Below, piece by piece: positions 24,321-31,934 of a stretch of 56,035 nt of DNA. This DNA is from Planctomycetota bacterium. GTDB lineage: Bacteria; Planctomycetota; Phycisphaerae; SM23-33. Position numbers and translations under genes: made by a program. The notes beneath the pieces are model-generated. The model was given only the letters and a program-made list of their open reading frames with translations, made no database searches and was not told where the DNA came from. How positions within the stretch are numbered: position 1 is the stretch's first letter; each line of letters begins with the position of its first letter. Location of the stretch: contig JAAAOJ010000060.1 in assembly GCA_009908915.1 (NCBI GenBank), positions 1-56,035 on the forward strand, given 5' to 3'.

Positions 24321-24937
24321 CAGCGGGCACCGGCTGCTTCATCGGCGGCAGCGTTGTCGGAGGGCGGATCGTCGTCGGTCGATTCGTCGCCGGCCTGGCT
24401 GTCGCTGTCGGCCATCGCGCGTCGGTAGGCCGGGTGCTTGAGGTGCCACCGTCGTCGCCAGAGGATGACGGCCCGGTACATCGCGAAGTACGTCAGCACG
24501 CCCAGGATCGTCGCGACGATAAGGCTGCCGACCCACAGGTCCAGGAGGATCGGGTGCATCGCCGTCCACCATAGCTGTGTGCCCTCGACGATGCCGCCGC
24601 TGAAGTGCATCGCGGCGTAGAGGGCGTCGACATCGCCGAGCGGCCTGCCGAGGATCCATCGGCCGACCAGCAGGTTCGGCCCGTAGATCGGGACGATGGT
24701 CAGCGGGTTGGAGATCCACACGAACGGCACGCCGACGAACTTGTTCGCCCGCAGCAGACAACTGAGGGCCACGACCGAGACCATCTGCAGCGGGATTGAC
24801 GGCGTCCACGTGACGAAGATTCCGATCGCCACCCCAAGGGCGATGCGGTGGGGCGTGTCGTCCAGGCTGAGTACGCGGTAGATGAAGAACCGCTCGAGCC
24901 GGCCGATCAGTATCTTGGCGGCGGTCATGACGGGCAT
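24299..24937 (-). CDS. DUF2062 membrane protein
   Basis: This 212-residue protein has the DUF2062 core (DTPHRIALGVAIGIFVTWTPSIPLQM, GVPFVWISNPLT, WWTAMHPILLDLWVGSL) with three or four membrane helices, followed by an acidic tail. The domain is found next to or fused with glycosyltransferases and LPS genes. The stop of the GT9 gene overlaps its start region. ATG 24937 has GAGG eight bases upstream; ATG 24928 would give an ATGA overlap. Last gene of the LPS-core-like operon. Confidence 0.85.
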   Translation of the reverse strand: MPVMTAAKILIGRLERFFIYRVLSLDDTPHRIALGVAIGIFVTWTPSIPLQMVSVVALSCLLRANKFVGVPFVWISNPLTIVPIYGPNLLVGRWILGRPLGDVDALYAAMHFSGGIVEGTQLWWTAMHPILLDLWVGSLIVATILGVLTYFAMYRAVILWRRRWHLKHPAYRRAMADSDSQAGDESTDDDPPSDNAAADEAAGARCEKTART

Positions 24938-25992
24938 GTCGCGGGCCTCACAATCTGTTCACGGACGGTCTCGATGACCTCCCGCGGGGAAATCGATGCC
25001 ATACAGGTTATGTGCCGGCATCGCTTTTTAAGGCAGCCGCTGCAGGCGGTTTCGGCGGCGATGGCCCGGCCTCGCAGGTACGGTCCGGTCCGGTCCACCC
25101 GCGTTGGCCCCATCAATGTGGCGCACTGCTTATCGACGGCCGGGGCGATGAACTTGGCGGCCGAGTCGCTGGCGACCACGCCGGCCGACGCGGCAATCAA
25201 GGCCACCAGATCCGGCAGGGACGTCCGCCCGCCCAGATCGACCACGCGTCGCGGCTGGCCGGCCGAGACGGCGTCGCACAACTCGCGATCGCTCTGCGAC
25301 GGGCTGCCGGCAACGACCACCGGCAGCTCGGTCGCCAGGGCTTCGATGACCCGCCGCCAGTGTCGCACCGGATAGACCTTCGTTGTCCATCGCGTCGGCG
25401 GCACGCAGACCAGGTACCCGCCGTCGGGCAGGTCGTGCTGCTGCCGTAACCCGGCGGCCGCCTCGGCGGCCGCCGGGGCTACGTGCAGCCGCATATCGCC
25501 GGGGCGGGCATCGACGCCCAGCGCCCGAGCCAGTTCGATGTTCCGTTCGACGGTATGCGTCGCATCGACATCGACCCGCCGATTATAGAACATCGGCGCC
25601 CCTTCGCGAGCGTCGGCAAAGCCGGCCCGGATCCGTGCGTGCGTCCACCGGGCAAACAGGCCGCTCCGCAGCAGGCCCTGCAGATCGATCACCCAGTCGT
25701 ACCCGCCGCTTCGCAGACGCCACCAGAACCGCCACAGCGCGGCGTGGGCGTCCGGGCGATACCACCACGCACCGAGTCCATGACGGTCGAAGGGAACCAC
25801 GGCGTCCAGCTCCGGGTCGTCGGCGAGAAGGGGGGCACAGCTCGTGGCAAGCAGCCACTCGACGCGCGTCTCGGGGAAGGTGCGCTTCAGCCCCCGCAGC
25901 ACCGGCAGGGCCGTCACGACATCGCCCAGGGCCGATGGCTTGATGATCAGCACGCGGCGCGGCGCGTCGGGATGGGACGACGTGGCCGTCAC
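24925..25992 (-). CDS. Glycosyltransferase family 9 (heptosyltransferase-like)
   Basis: This 355-residue GT-B enzyme has VLIIKPSALGDVVTALPVL at the N-terminus, a central YDWVIDLQGLLRSG and a late ASDSAAKFIAPAVDK with MGPTRVDRTGPY, as in ADP-heptose:LPS heptosyltransferases. A cluster of Cys near the end (CSGCLKKRCRHITCM) matches that seen in some family members. The start is GTG at 25992, overlapping the stop of the kinase gene by GTGA; the long frame to 26457 is a shadow. It probably adds a sugar to the lipid A core on the cytoplasmic side. Confidence 0.88.
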   Translation of the reverse strand: MTATSSHPDAPRRVLIIKPSALGDVVTALPVLRGLKRTFPETRVEWLLATSCAPLLADDPELDAVVPFDRHGLGAWWYRPDAHAALWRFWWRLRSGGYDWVIDLQGLLRSGLFARWTHARIRAGFADAREGAPMFYNRRVDVDATHTVERNIELARALGVDARPGDMRLHVAPAAAEAAAGLRQQHDLPDGGYLVCVPPTRWTTKVYPVRHWRRVIEALATELPVVVAGSPSQSDRELCDAVSAGQPRRVVDLGGRTSLPDLVALIAASAGVVASDSAAKFIAPAVDKQCATLMGPTRVDRTGPYLRGRAIAAETACSGCLKKRCRHITCMASISPREVIETVREQIVRPATCPS

Positions 25993-27737
25993 GCTGTGGA
26001 CCTCCGCAGCTCGCGTTGTTTGCGGCGCCGCGAGCGGATCTGCTGATTGAGTTTTCGGGCCGACCAGTCTTCCAGCACGCGCCACCAGGTTTTGAAGTTC
26101 ACGCGTCCCATGCCCGGGCGGCGCATGTAGCCCAGCAGCATGCGCAGGCGTCCGGCGTGAGTGACCGGCGGGCACTGCAACAGCGAGACATTCAGCCGCA
26201 TCAGCCCGCGCCACTTGCGGCGCGTGGTGATGAGGTTCACGTGGCTGACGCCGTCGAGGTCCACCAGGACCACCTCCGGCTGCTGGCCCTGCGACCATCG
26301 GACGCGGATGTTGGAGGCCTTCAGGTCGCGGTGGGCGAAATGGTTGTCGTGGAGGCTCTGGACCACGCGACCGAGTTCCCAGAGGACTTGCTGGGCGAGC
26401 TGCCGCTGGCGGGTGACGCTCATTGGCGTATCCGAGCGGGGCGGCACGGACAGCCATGTGTTCATGAAGTCGTGGAGGTTGGGGGCGTGGACGGCCTCGG
26501 TAACGAGGATGCTGTCAACGAGGAACGGCCCGACACGCCGTTCGACGGCCAGCAGCGGCAGGGCCGTCGCGATGCGGCGCGTCAGGAGCTGGTGGCCGAG
26601 CTTGAAGGCCCGCAGCGCGCGGCTGGGGCGGAATGCGTCGGCGAGGATCTTCCGCCAGTGTTTGCGGCGCGAACGTTTGATAAACAGATCGAGGTCATGG
26701 CCGCCGACGTTGACGGTGCGGCGGATGATGATTGTGCTGGGCGAGTTCTTGACGATCTTGCCGTCCTCCCCGGTCTCCAGCAAGGCATCCGGGTCGGCGA
26801 GAAACGCCCGCCAGTCTTCGAGGGTGAACGTATGCTCGGCCGCCCGCGAGCCGCCCATCCGCCGCTTGCTGGCGAGCACGACGCGGCCGCGCCATCCGCC
26901 GGACAGCTTGATCGGCGAGAAGTAACGGTTCCGGCCGACAATGCGTCTGTCGCGCTGACGATACTGCCGGACGGTGTGCCGGTGGGCGAAAGCCTCAACG
27001 AGGATATCCCAGCCGCGCAGCGTCCCGCCGCCACCGCTTTCGTCGAGGTACTGTCGCAGGAATCGCAGGCGTTCGGTCCGCGTGGTGACGTGTTGGCGGT
27101 CGTGGTAGAGTTGGGCGAGATTCATGGCCCGTCGGCGGCGCGAGAGGCGCCTGTGCCGGCTGATACGGTGCAGGTCCATCAGCACCGGCCGGTCGTTCGG
27201 GTCGATCAGCACGTTGCCGCAATGCAAGTCGCGATGGACGATGCCCGCGTCGTGCATGCGGGCGATCAACTGCCCGAGGCGCCTGAGGCACGCCTGCACG
27301 CGGTGTCGGCCGGCGGGGCCACGGCGAAGCGCTTCGGCGTGCCACTGATCGGCAGGCGTGGCCTCGGGGACTTCCCGCGTGACCAGCCAACTGAGGCGTT
27401 TGCCCGCGTGGGCCGCCATCGGCACGACCGTTCGCACCTGGGCGTCGCGCAGGGACAGGGCGGCGTGGAACTCCCGCAGGGCGTCGCAACGGCCGAGCCG
27501 GCGGCGAGCGCGGTGGAAGAAGCTTTGTCCGTGGAACTGTTTCAGGTAACAGCCGCGCCCCTCGATTTTGCGTCGCCAGACGCTACGGGAGGCATTGCGT
27601 TTCACGAGCGTCCAGCCGGCCGGTTCGTCGGCGGCGAGTTGGACGAGATGATCGCGCAGCAGGCTGCGTGCCTCGTCGTTGGCGTAGGTCACGCCGGTGG
27701 CTTCGTCGGTCGTCACGTTGTCGGGGGAATGGCTCAT
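25989..27737 (-). CDS. Tandem lipopolysaccharide-core kinase (two WaaP/Kdo-kinase-like domains)
   Basis: This 582-residue protein has two kinase-like halves. The first has IVHRDLHCGNVLI near residue 167 and VLMDLHR in place of DFD/DLD. The second has FAHRDLKASNIRV near residue 468 and VVLVDLDGV. Both keep the HRDxxxxN catalytic loop, so both may be active. The family phosphorylates core heptose or Kdo using ATP. Single-domain proteins are about 250-300 residues, so this is a duplication or fusion. It lies between GT4 and GT9 genes. Confidence 0.85.
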   Translation of the reverse strand: MSHSPDNVTTDEATGVTYANDEARSLLRDHLVQLAADEPAGWTLVKRNASRSVWRRKIEGRGCYLKQFHGQSFFHRARRRLGRCDALREFHAALSLRDAQVRTVVPMAAHAGKRLSWLVTREVPEATPADQWHAEALRRGPAGRHRVQACLRRLGQLIARMHDAGIVHRDLHCGNVLIDPNDRPVLMDLHRISRHRRLSRRRRAMNLAQLYHDRQHVTTRTERLRFLRQYLDESGGGGTLRGWDILVEAFAHRHTVRQYRQRDRRIVGRNRYFSPIKLSGGWRGRVVLASKRRMGGSRAAEHTFTLEDWRAFLADPDALLETGEDGKIVKNSPSTIIIRRTVNVGGHDLDLFIKRSRRKHWRKILADAFRPSRALRAFKLGHQLLTRRIATALPLLAVERRVGPFLVDSILVTEAVHAPNLHDFMNTWLSVPPRSDTPMSVTRQRQLAQQVLWELGRVVQSLHDNHFAHRDLKASNIRVRWSQGQQPEVVLVDLDGVSHVNLITTRRKWRGLMRLNVSLLQCPPVTHAGRLRMLLGYMRRPGMGRVNFKTWWRVLEDWSARKLNQQIRSRRRKQRELRRSTA

Positions 27738-27787
27738 TGCAGAGGAAGACAGCGGCCCGTAAGGGGCAAGGCCGCATTATACAGGCC

Positions 27788-28816
27788 TCACGGCAGTGTT
27801 GAGTAGATTTCCGCCCGCCCGTGCCGCGATACCTCGGCGCCGAGGGTTTCGGTGGCGTGTGCGACGGCCCGCCGGGCGAGCTGGGCTCGCGCGTCGGCGT
27901 CGTCCAGAAGCCGCAGCAGTTCGCGCGCCAGCGGTTGGGGCGCAGAGGATTCGAGCCTCACGGCGGCGGGTCCGAGCAGCCCGGTCGAATCGGCGGCGCG
28001 GGTGGCGATGGTCGGCAGGCCGGCGGCGAGCGCTTCGGCGAGAATCGTCGCCCCGGCCGGGGCCGAGTCGGCGAAGGCTGCGATGTCGGCCGCGGCCAAG
28101 GCGTCTCGACGGCCCAGCGACGGCCCACAGACGTGCATATGCGCGCCGAAGCCGGTGGTTGCGGCGAAATACTCGATGTTTCGTTGGCGCGGCCCGCTGC
28201 CGGGCACGAGCAATTCGGCCGTGCTTCCGGCATGGTGGCAGATGGCCTGCGCCCAGCAGACCAGCCGGTGCTGGGCGGCGGCTGTGAGTTCCGATGGTGC
28301 GGCGAGGACGACGGCCTCCGGCGACAGGCCGAACCGTTCGCGGACGCCGCGGCGGGCATCGGCGCGGTCTGCGTCCGGCGCGGTGGCCGGGGGCAGCAGC
28401 GTCACGGTGTCGGCATTGAGGCCGGCGTCGATGAGGGTCTGACGCATCGCCTCGGTCGGGACGGTGACTGGGCATCGCAGCCTCGCTAGCGACCACGGCA
28501 TCGGCTCGAGCGTCTCCAGCGGTGTGGCGTCGCTGAGGGAGAGCACGGTGGCCAGCTGGCCGTGGACGGCGGCAATGGCCGGCGCAAGCGACCAGGCATG
28601 AACGCGTGCGCCCAGGGGCAGGGCCCGGCGGACCCAGCGGGCGGCCCCGGCGGAGTTGCCTCCGGGGCGGTGGATGCTGCGGACTTCCGGCAGGGCGGTG
28701 TGCGCTGGCGGCGGTCCGAGGCAGATAACCGGCTGCTCGTCGGTCCGCAAGGCGAGCATCTGCTCGGTGGCGTCGGCGGGTGTCTCGGCGTCAATAAGAT
28801 GTACAACGTTCGTCAT
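27788..28816 (-). CDS. Glycosyltransferase family 4-like protein
   Basis: This 342-residue protein has GT-B layout. The C-terminal half has VVLAAPSELTAAAQHRLVCW, ELLVPGSGPRQRNIEYF and AAADIAAFADSAPAGATILAE, with the family's E-x7-E-like acceptor end EALAAGLPTIATR. The N-terminal half is short and degenerate. Donor and acceptor sugars are unknown. It lies upstream of the tandem kinase with a 50-base gap, so it belongs to the LPS-core-like operon. Confidence 0.75.
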   Translation of the reverse strand: MTNVVHLIDAETPADATEQMLALRTDEQPVICLGPPPAHTALPEVRSIHRPGGNSAGAARWVRRALPLGARVHAWSLAPAIAAVHGQLATVLSLSDATPLETLEPMPWSLARLRCPVTVPTEAMRQTLIDAGLNADTVTLLPPATAPDADRADARRGVRERFGLSPEAVVLAAPSELTAAAQHRLVCWAQAICHHAGSTAELLVPGSGPRQRNIEYFAATTGFGAHMHVCGPSLGRRDALAAADIAAFADSAPAGATILAEALAAGLPTIATRAADSTGLLGPAAVRLESSAPQPLARELLRLLDDADARAQLARRAVAHATETLGAEVSRHGRAEIYSTLP

Positions 28817-28879
28817 GGCGTGTTCTTGTAGCAGAATCCGTTCGGCATCGAAAGCCCGGGTTGTGCCGTGTCCGGCGCC

Positions 28880-29557
28880 TCAGGCCGCTTCGGCAGGGGC
28901 CCCGGGCTTGCGGCGCCGCCAGGAACTCGCCAGGGCCGACAGCAGCAGGAGACTGTGAGCCGTCACTTCCGTGAGTTCCTCGAATTGCGTGTGAAGGGCG
29001 TCCTCATTGGGCAGGAACTCAAAGAGGCGCTTCTCGGTAAACTGGGCCAGCCCGTAGGTCGCCAGGGCCGTTAGCAACAGCAGGGCCAGCCACGGATTCC
29101 TCGCCGGGCGGTCGAGCTTCTTCCACCAGACCAGTGCCCAAACCAGGCAGCCGCCCAGTAGGGGGTAGATGATGTCCTTGATGAACGGATGCCAGTGGAA
29201 CTCGCGGAGCATCAGGCAGACCGCCATCGTGCCGATGACGAGGTACGTGGGGTTCCGCCGGAGGGCCGCCTTGGCTACGTAGATCGCCGAGGCCGCCACG
29301 AGCAGCCACGGCCCGATCTGTTCGAGGACGTGAGCGAAGTGCCCCCAGAAGGCGACGCGCTGGCCTGCGGTCATGGTCGCGGCGAGTTGGGCGTCGTAGA
29401 AGATGATGCCCGCAATGCCCGCCGGGGCCGCCAGAAGGGCAAGGTACAGAACGGGGTTTCGCCACGGCTTCCAGCCGGCGAAGTATTCGACGAGGCCGAT
29501 GCGGATGTTGGCGTTGAGAGCCTTACGCCGTTCGTTGATTGTGCTCAGTGTGCTCAT
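28880..29557 (-). CDS. Integral membrane protein of unknown function
   Basis: This 225-residue protein has about six hydrophobic helices (VLYLALLAAPAGIAGIIF, WLLVAASAIYVAKAAL, YLVIGTMAVCLML, IIYPLLGGCLVWALVWW, WLALLLLTALATYGLA, AHSLLLLSALASSW). Between helices 3 and 4 is REFHWHPFIKD. No family recognised with confidence. The start at 29557 is chosen because the N-terminus (MSTLSTINERRKAL) is then a normal cytoplasmic lead. It is the first gene of the minus run that continues with GT4, kinase, GT9 and DUF2062, so a role in lipid-linked envelope synthesis is possible. Confidence 0.7.
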   Translation of the reverse strand: MSTLSTINERRKALNANIRIGLVEYFAGWKPWRNPVLYLALLAAPAGIAGIIFYDAQLAATMTAGQRVAFWGHFAHVLEQIGPWLLVAASAIYVAKAALRRNPTYLVIGTMAVCLMLREFHWHPFIKDIIYPLLGGCLVWALVWWKKLDRPARNPWLALLLLTALATYGLAQFTEKRLFEFLPNEDALHTQFEELTEVTAHSLLLLSALASSWRRRKPGAPAEAA

Positions 29558-29755
29558 GGTGATGGCCGGATGCCGACTGTTATGAGGTAGCACATTACCG
29601 CCGCAGCGCCCAGCGAAATCTTTGCCGAGTCCACGCGCGATCTGAACGGCTCAGAAGCGTCGGCAAGGGCGATCCGGACACGCCCGTCAAGGACGGACCC
29701 GACCACGCCGTCGACGCCCGGCGGCACTGCTTCGCCAACCGCAAGCGGCCGGGCA

Positions 29756-29784
29756 TTGCGACCGGGCGCAAGAGGTACTAGACT
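29756..29784 (+). promoter_or_regulatory. Promoter close to the pabC-like start
   Basis: TTGCGA and TAGACT are separated by 17 bases. The -10 ends only six bases before the ATG at 29791, so transcription would begin at or next to the start codon. No ribosome site is visible between, which fits a leaderless mRNA. Confidence 0.4.
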
Positions 29785-29790
29785 CAATGC

Positions 29791-30645
29791 ATGAGCGACA
29801 GAACCGTCTATTTCAATGGCGAACTCGTCCGCGCCGGCGAGGCGAGCGTCAGTATTGCCGACCCGTCCTTTCTGCACGGCGCGAGCGCCTTCACGACAAT
29901 GTACGCCCACAACGGCGTGATCTTCCGTTTCGCGAAACACCTCGAACGACTGGCCGAGACGATCCGCTTCCTGGGCATGGCGGTCGAGGCGACCACGGGC
30001 GAACTCGTCGAGGCCACTTACCACACGCTGGATGCCAACAGGTTGACCGAGGCCCGCTGCCGGATCACCCTCACGCCCGGGCCGCCGGACGGCCGGCCGA
30101 CCACGCTGATTACGACCGATCCGCTGCCGGACTATCCCACCGAGTGGTACACCCGCGGCGTCGGCGTGATCGTCACCGCCCTCAAGCAGCAGACCGCCGA
30201 CCCGACCTTCGGCCACAAGACCGGCTGCTACCTGCCGCGCATGCTCGCCCGCCGGGAAGCCGCCGCCAAGGGCTGCGAGGATGCACTGTGGTTCACGCCG
30301 GACGGTCGACTGGCCGAGGCGTGTTTCAGCAACGTCTTTCTCGTACAGGACGGCAAGGTCTTCACGCCGCCGCGGGATACGCCCGTCCTGCCGGGCGTGG
30401 TGCGCGATGCGGTGATCGATCTGTGCGGGCAGCTCGATCTGCCGTGCGACGACGAAACGCCCTTGACCGTCGAGGACATGTTCGCCGCCGAGGAACTGTT
30501 CCTCAGCAGTTCATGCATGGGCATCCGGCCGGTGGCACGCGTGGAACGCCACGCCTATGGCGACCAGACGCCCGGGCCGGTGACGCGACGGATCATCGAG
30601 GCCTACCGCAAACTGCTGGATCACGAGTGTACGGAGAGGAAGTAA
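29791..30645 (+). CDS. pabC: Class IV aminotransferase, probably aminodeoxychorismate lyase
   Basis: This 284-residue fold-type IV PLP enzyme has YFNGELV, SFLHGASAFTTMY, PLP-lysine in FGHKTGCYLPRMLARR, and EACFSNVFLVQDGKVFTP with PVLPGVVRD. The family includes branched-chain aminotransferase, D-amino acid aminotransferase and 4-amino-4-deoxychorismate lyase. The nearby pabB gene (31935-33455) favours PabC, which releases p-aminobenzoate and pyruvate. The substrate choice is inference. A Nif3-like gene follows after a repeat. Confidence 0.75.
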   Translation: MSDRTVYFNGELVRAGEASVSIADPSFLHGASAFTTMYAHNGVIFRFAKHLERLAETIRFLGMAVEATTGELVEATYHTLDANRLTEARCRITLTPGPPDGRPTTLITTDPLPDYPTEWYTRGVGVIVTALKQQTADPTFGHKTGCYLPRMLARREAAAKGCEDALWFTPDGRLAEACFSNVFLVQDGKVFTPPRDTPVLPGVVRDAVIDLCGQLDLPCDDETPLTVEDMFAAEELFLSSSCMGIRPVARVERHAYGDQTPGPVTRRIIEAYRKLLDHECTERK

Positions 30646-30703
30646 CGGTCAAACGGCAGAGATCGCTGTGCATGCGGAGACATCAAACGCGATGATGTTC
30701 GTG

Positions 30704-30790
30704 GGTGGTGGAGCACCCGCTCCACCACCTGTTGACGCGTTGCAGCCGTGTCAACGGCATGCCGTTGGGAGTACTGTACCGCGCACAAGA
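30704..30790 (-). repeat. Two-hairpin dispersed repeat, copy 1
   Basis: Reverse-complemented, this 87-bp stretch aligns without gaps to 52115-52201 with about 14 differences by hand count. It contains a perfect 11-bp hairpin (30704-30714 with 30719-30729) and a second degenerate stem-loop. It lies between the pabC-like and Nif3-like genes. Confidence 0.7.
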
Positions 30791-30821
30791 AGCCTTCGTC
30801 GTATTACCTGGGAGCAATGCC

Positions 30822-31916
30822 ATGAACGTAAACGATATCTGCCGGATACTGGAGGACATCGCGCCGTCGTCGCTGGCCGCTGACTGGGACAACGTGGGCC
30901 TTCTTGTCGGCGACGGCAACGCGAAGGTTCGCAGACTGCTGCTGTGTATCGACCTGACGGCCGAGGTGCTCGACGAGGCCCTGGCGGCCAAGGCGCAGAT
31001 GGTGATGGCCTACCACCCGGTGATCTTCAAGGCCGTCAAACGCGTGACGGCCGAGGCGGCGCCGGTGGTGTACCGGGCGGCCCGACGGGGCGTGGCGGTT
31101 TACTCGATGCATACGGCCCTCGACGTGGCGGCTGGCGGGACCAACGATGTGCTGGCTGAGGCACTGGGCCTCAGCGACTGTCGACCCGTCGAGACGCTCA
31201 CCGACGAGACGTGCAAGGTCGTGACGTTCCTGCCGCACGAGGATCTCTCGGCGGTGGCGGATGCAGCCTTTGCCAATGGGGCGGGCATTATCGGCGACTA
31301 CGGCGAGTGTTCGTTCTTCTCGCATGGCATCGGGACGTTCCGCGGTGGCGAGCAGACGAACCCGGCCGTCGGCGAGACCGGCCGGCACGAGGCGGTCGAG
31401 GAGAACCGGCTGGAGATGGTCGCGCCGCGATCAAAATTGACGGCCGTCTGTGAGGCCATTCGCTCCGAGCACAGCTACGAAGAGCCACCGATCGACGTCT
31501 ATCCGCTGATTGGCGTGGGCGGCTCGCTGGGTATGGGTCGCGTCGGGCGACTGGACCGGCCGACGAAACTCAGCACGCTGGTCGCGCGACTCAAGAAGAC
31601 GCTGGGGCTCACGGCCGTCCTGCAGGCCGGCCCCGCCGACGACCGGCTCGTGGGCGCCGCGGCGGTGGCCGCCGGCTCTTGTGGCAGCATGTGGCGAGGG
31701 GCCGCGGCCGCCGGGGCGACGCTCTATGTCACCGGTGAGATGCGCCACCACGACGCGCTGGCTGCCGCCGCGGCGCAACTGAGCGTGATCTGCCTCGGCC
31801 ACTCCAACTCCGAACGCATCACGCTGCGGCGACTCGCCGACCGCCTCGGCCAGGCCGCCGGCAAACTCGACGTTGCCCTCAGCACCGCCGACCGTGACCC
31901 GTTTACGATCATTTAG
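30822..31916 (+). CDS. Nif3-like dinuclear metal-centre protein
   Basis: This 364-residue protein is of the long Nif3 form with an inserted PII-like middle domain (VVTFLPHEDLSAVADAAF, GDYGECSFFS). The metal-site landmarks are AADWDNVGLLVG, MAYHPVIFK, YSMHTALDVAAGGTND and late YVTGEMRHHDAL with GHSNSE. Proposed activities include GTP cyclohydrolase I-like functions, but the role is unsettled. The start at 30822 has GGAG nine bases upstream. It converges with pabB, 18 bases apart. Confidence 0.88.
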   Translation: MNVNDICRILEDIAPSSLAADWDNVGLLVGDGNAKVRRLLLCIDLTAEVLDEALAAKAQMVMAYHPVIFKAVKRVTAEAAPVVYRAARRGVAVYSMHTALDVAAGGTNDVLAEALGLSDCRPVETLTDETCKVVTFLPHEDLSAVADAAFANGAGIIGDYGECSFFSHGIGTFRGGEQTNPAVGETGRHEAVEENRLEMVAPRSKLTAVCEAIRSEHSYEEPPIDVYPLIGVGGSLGMGRVGRLDRPTKLSTLVARLKKTLGLTAVLQAGPADDRLVGAAAVAAGSCGSMWRGAAAAGATLYVTGEMRHHDALAAAAAQLSVICLGHSNSERITLRRLADRLGQAAGKLDVALSTADRDPFTII

Positions 31917-31934
31917 CAACGGGCATGGCCGGGG

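Noticed and set aside
26016..27806. 596-codon plus-strand open frame
   Set aside because: It is antisense to the tandem kinase, which has clear motifs. Long antisense frames are expected at this GC content.
29554..29790. Minus-strand frame ending in an ATGA overlap with the membrane protein gene at 29557
   Set aside because: The overlap is suggestive, but no start, ribosome site or family could be found and codon use is weaker than in neighbouring genes.
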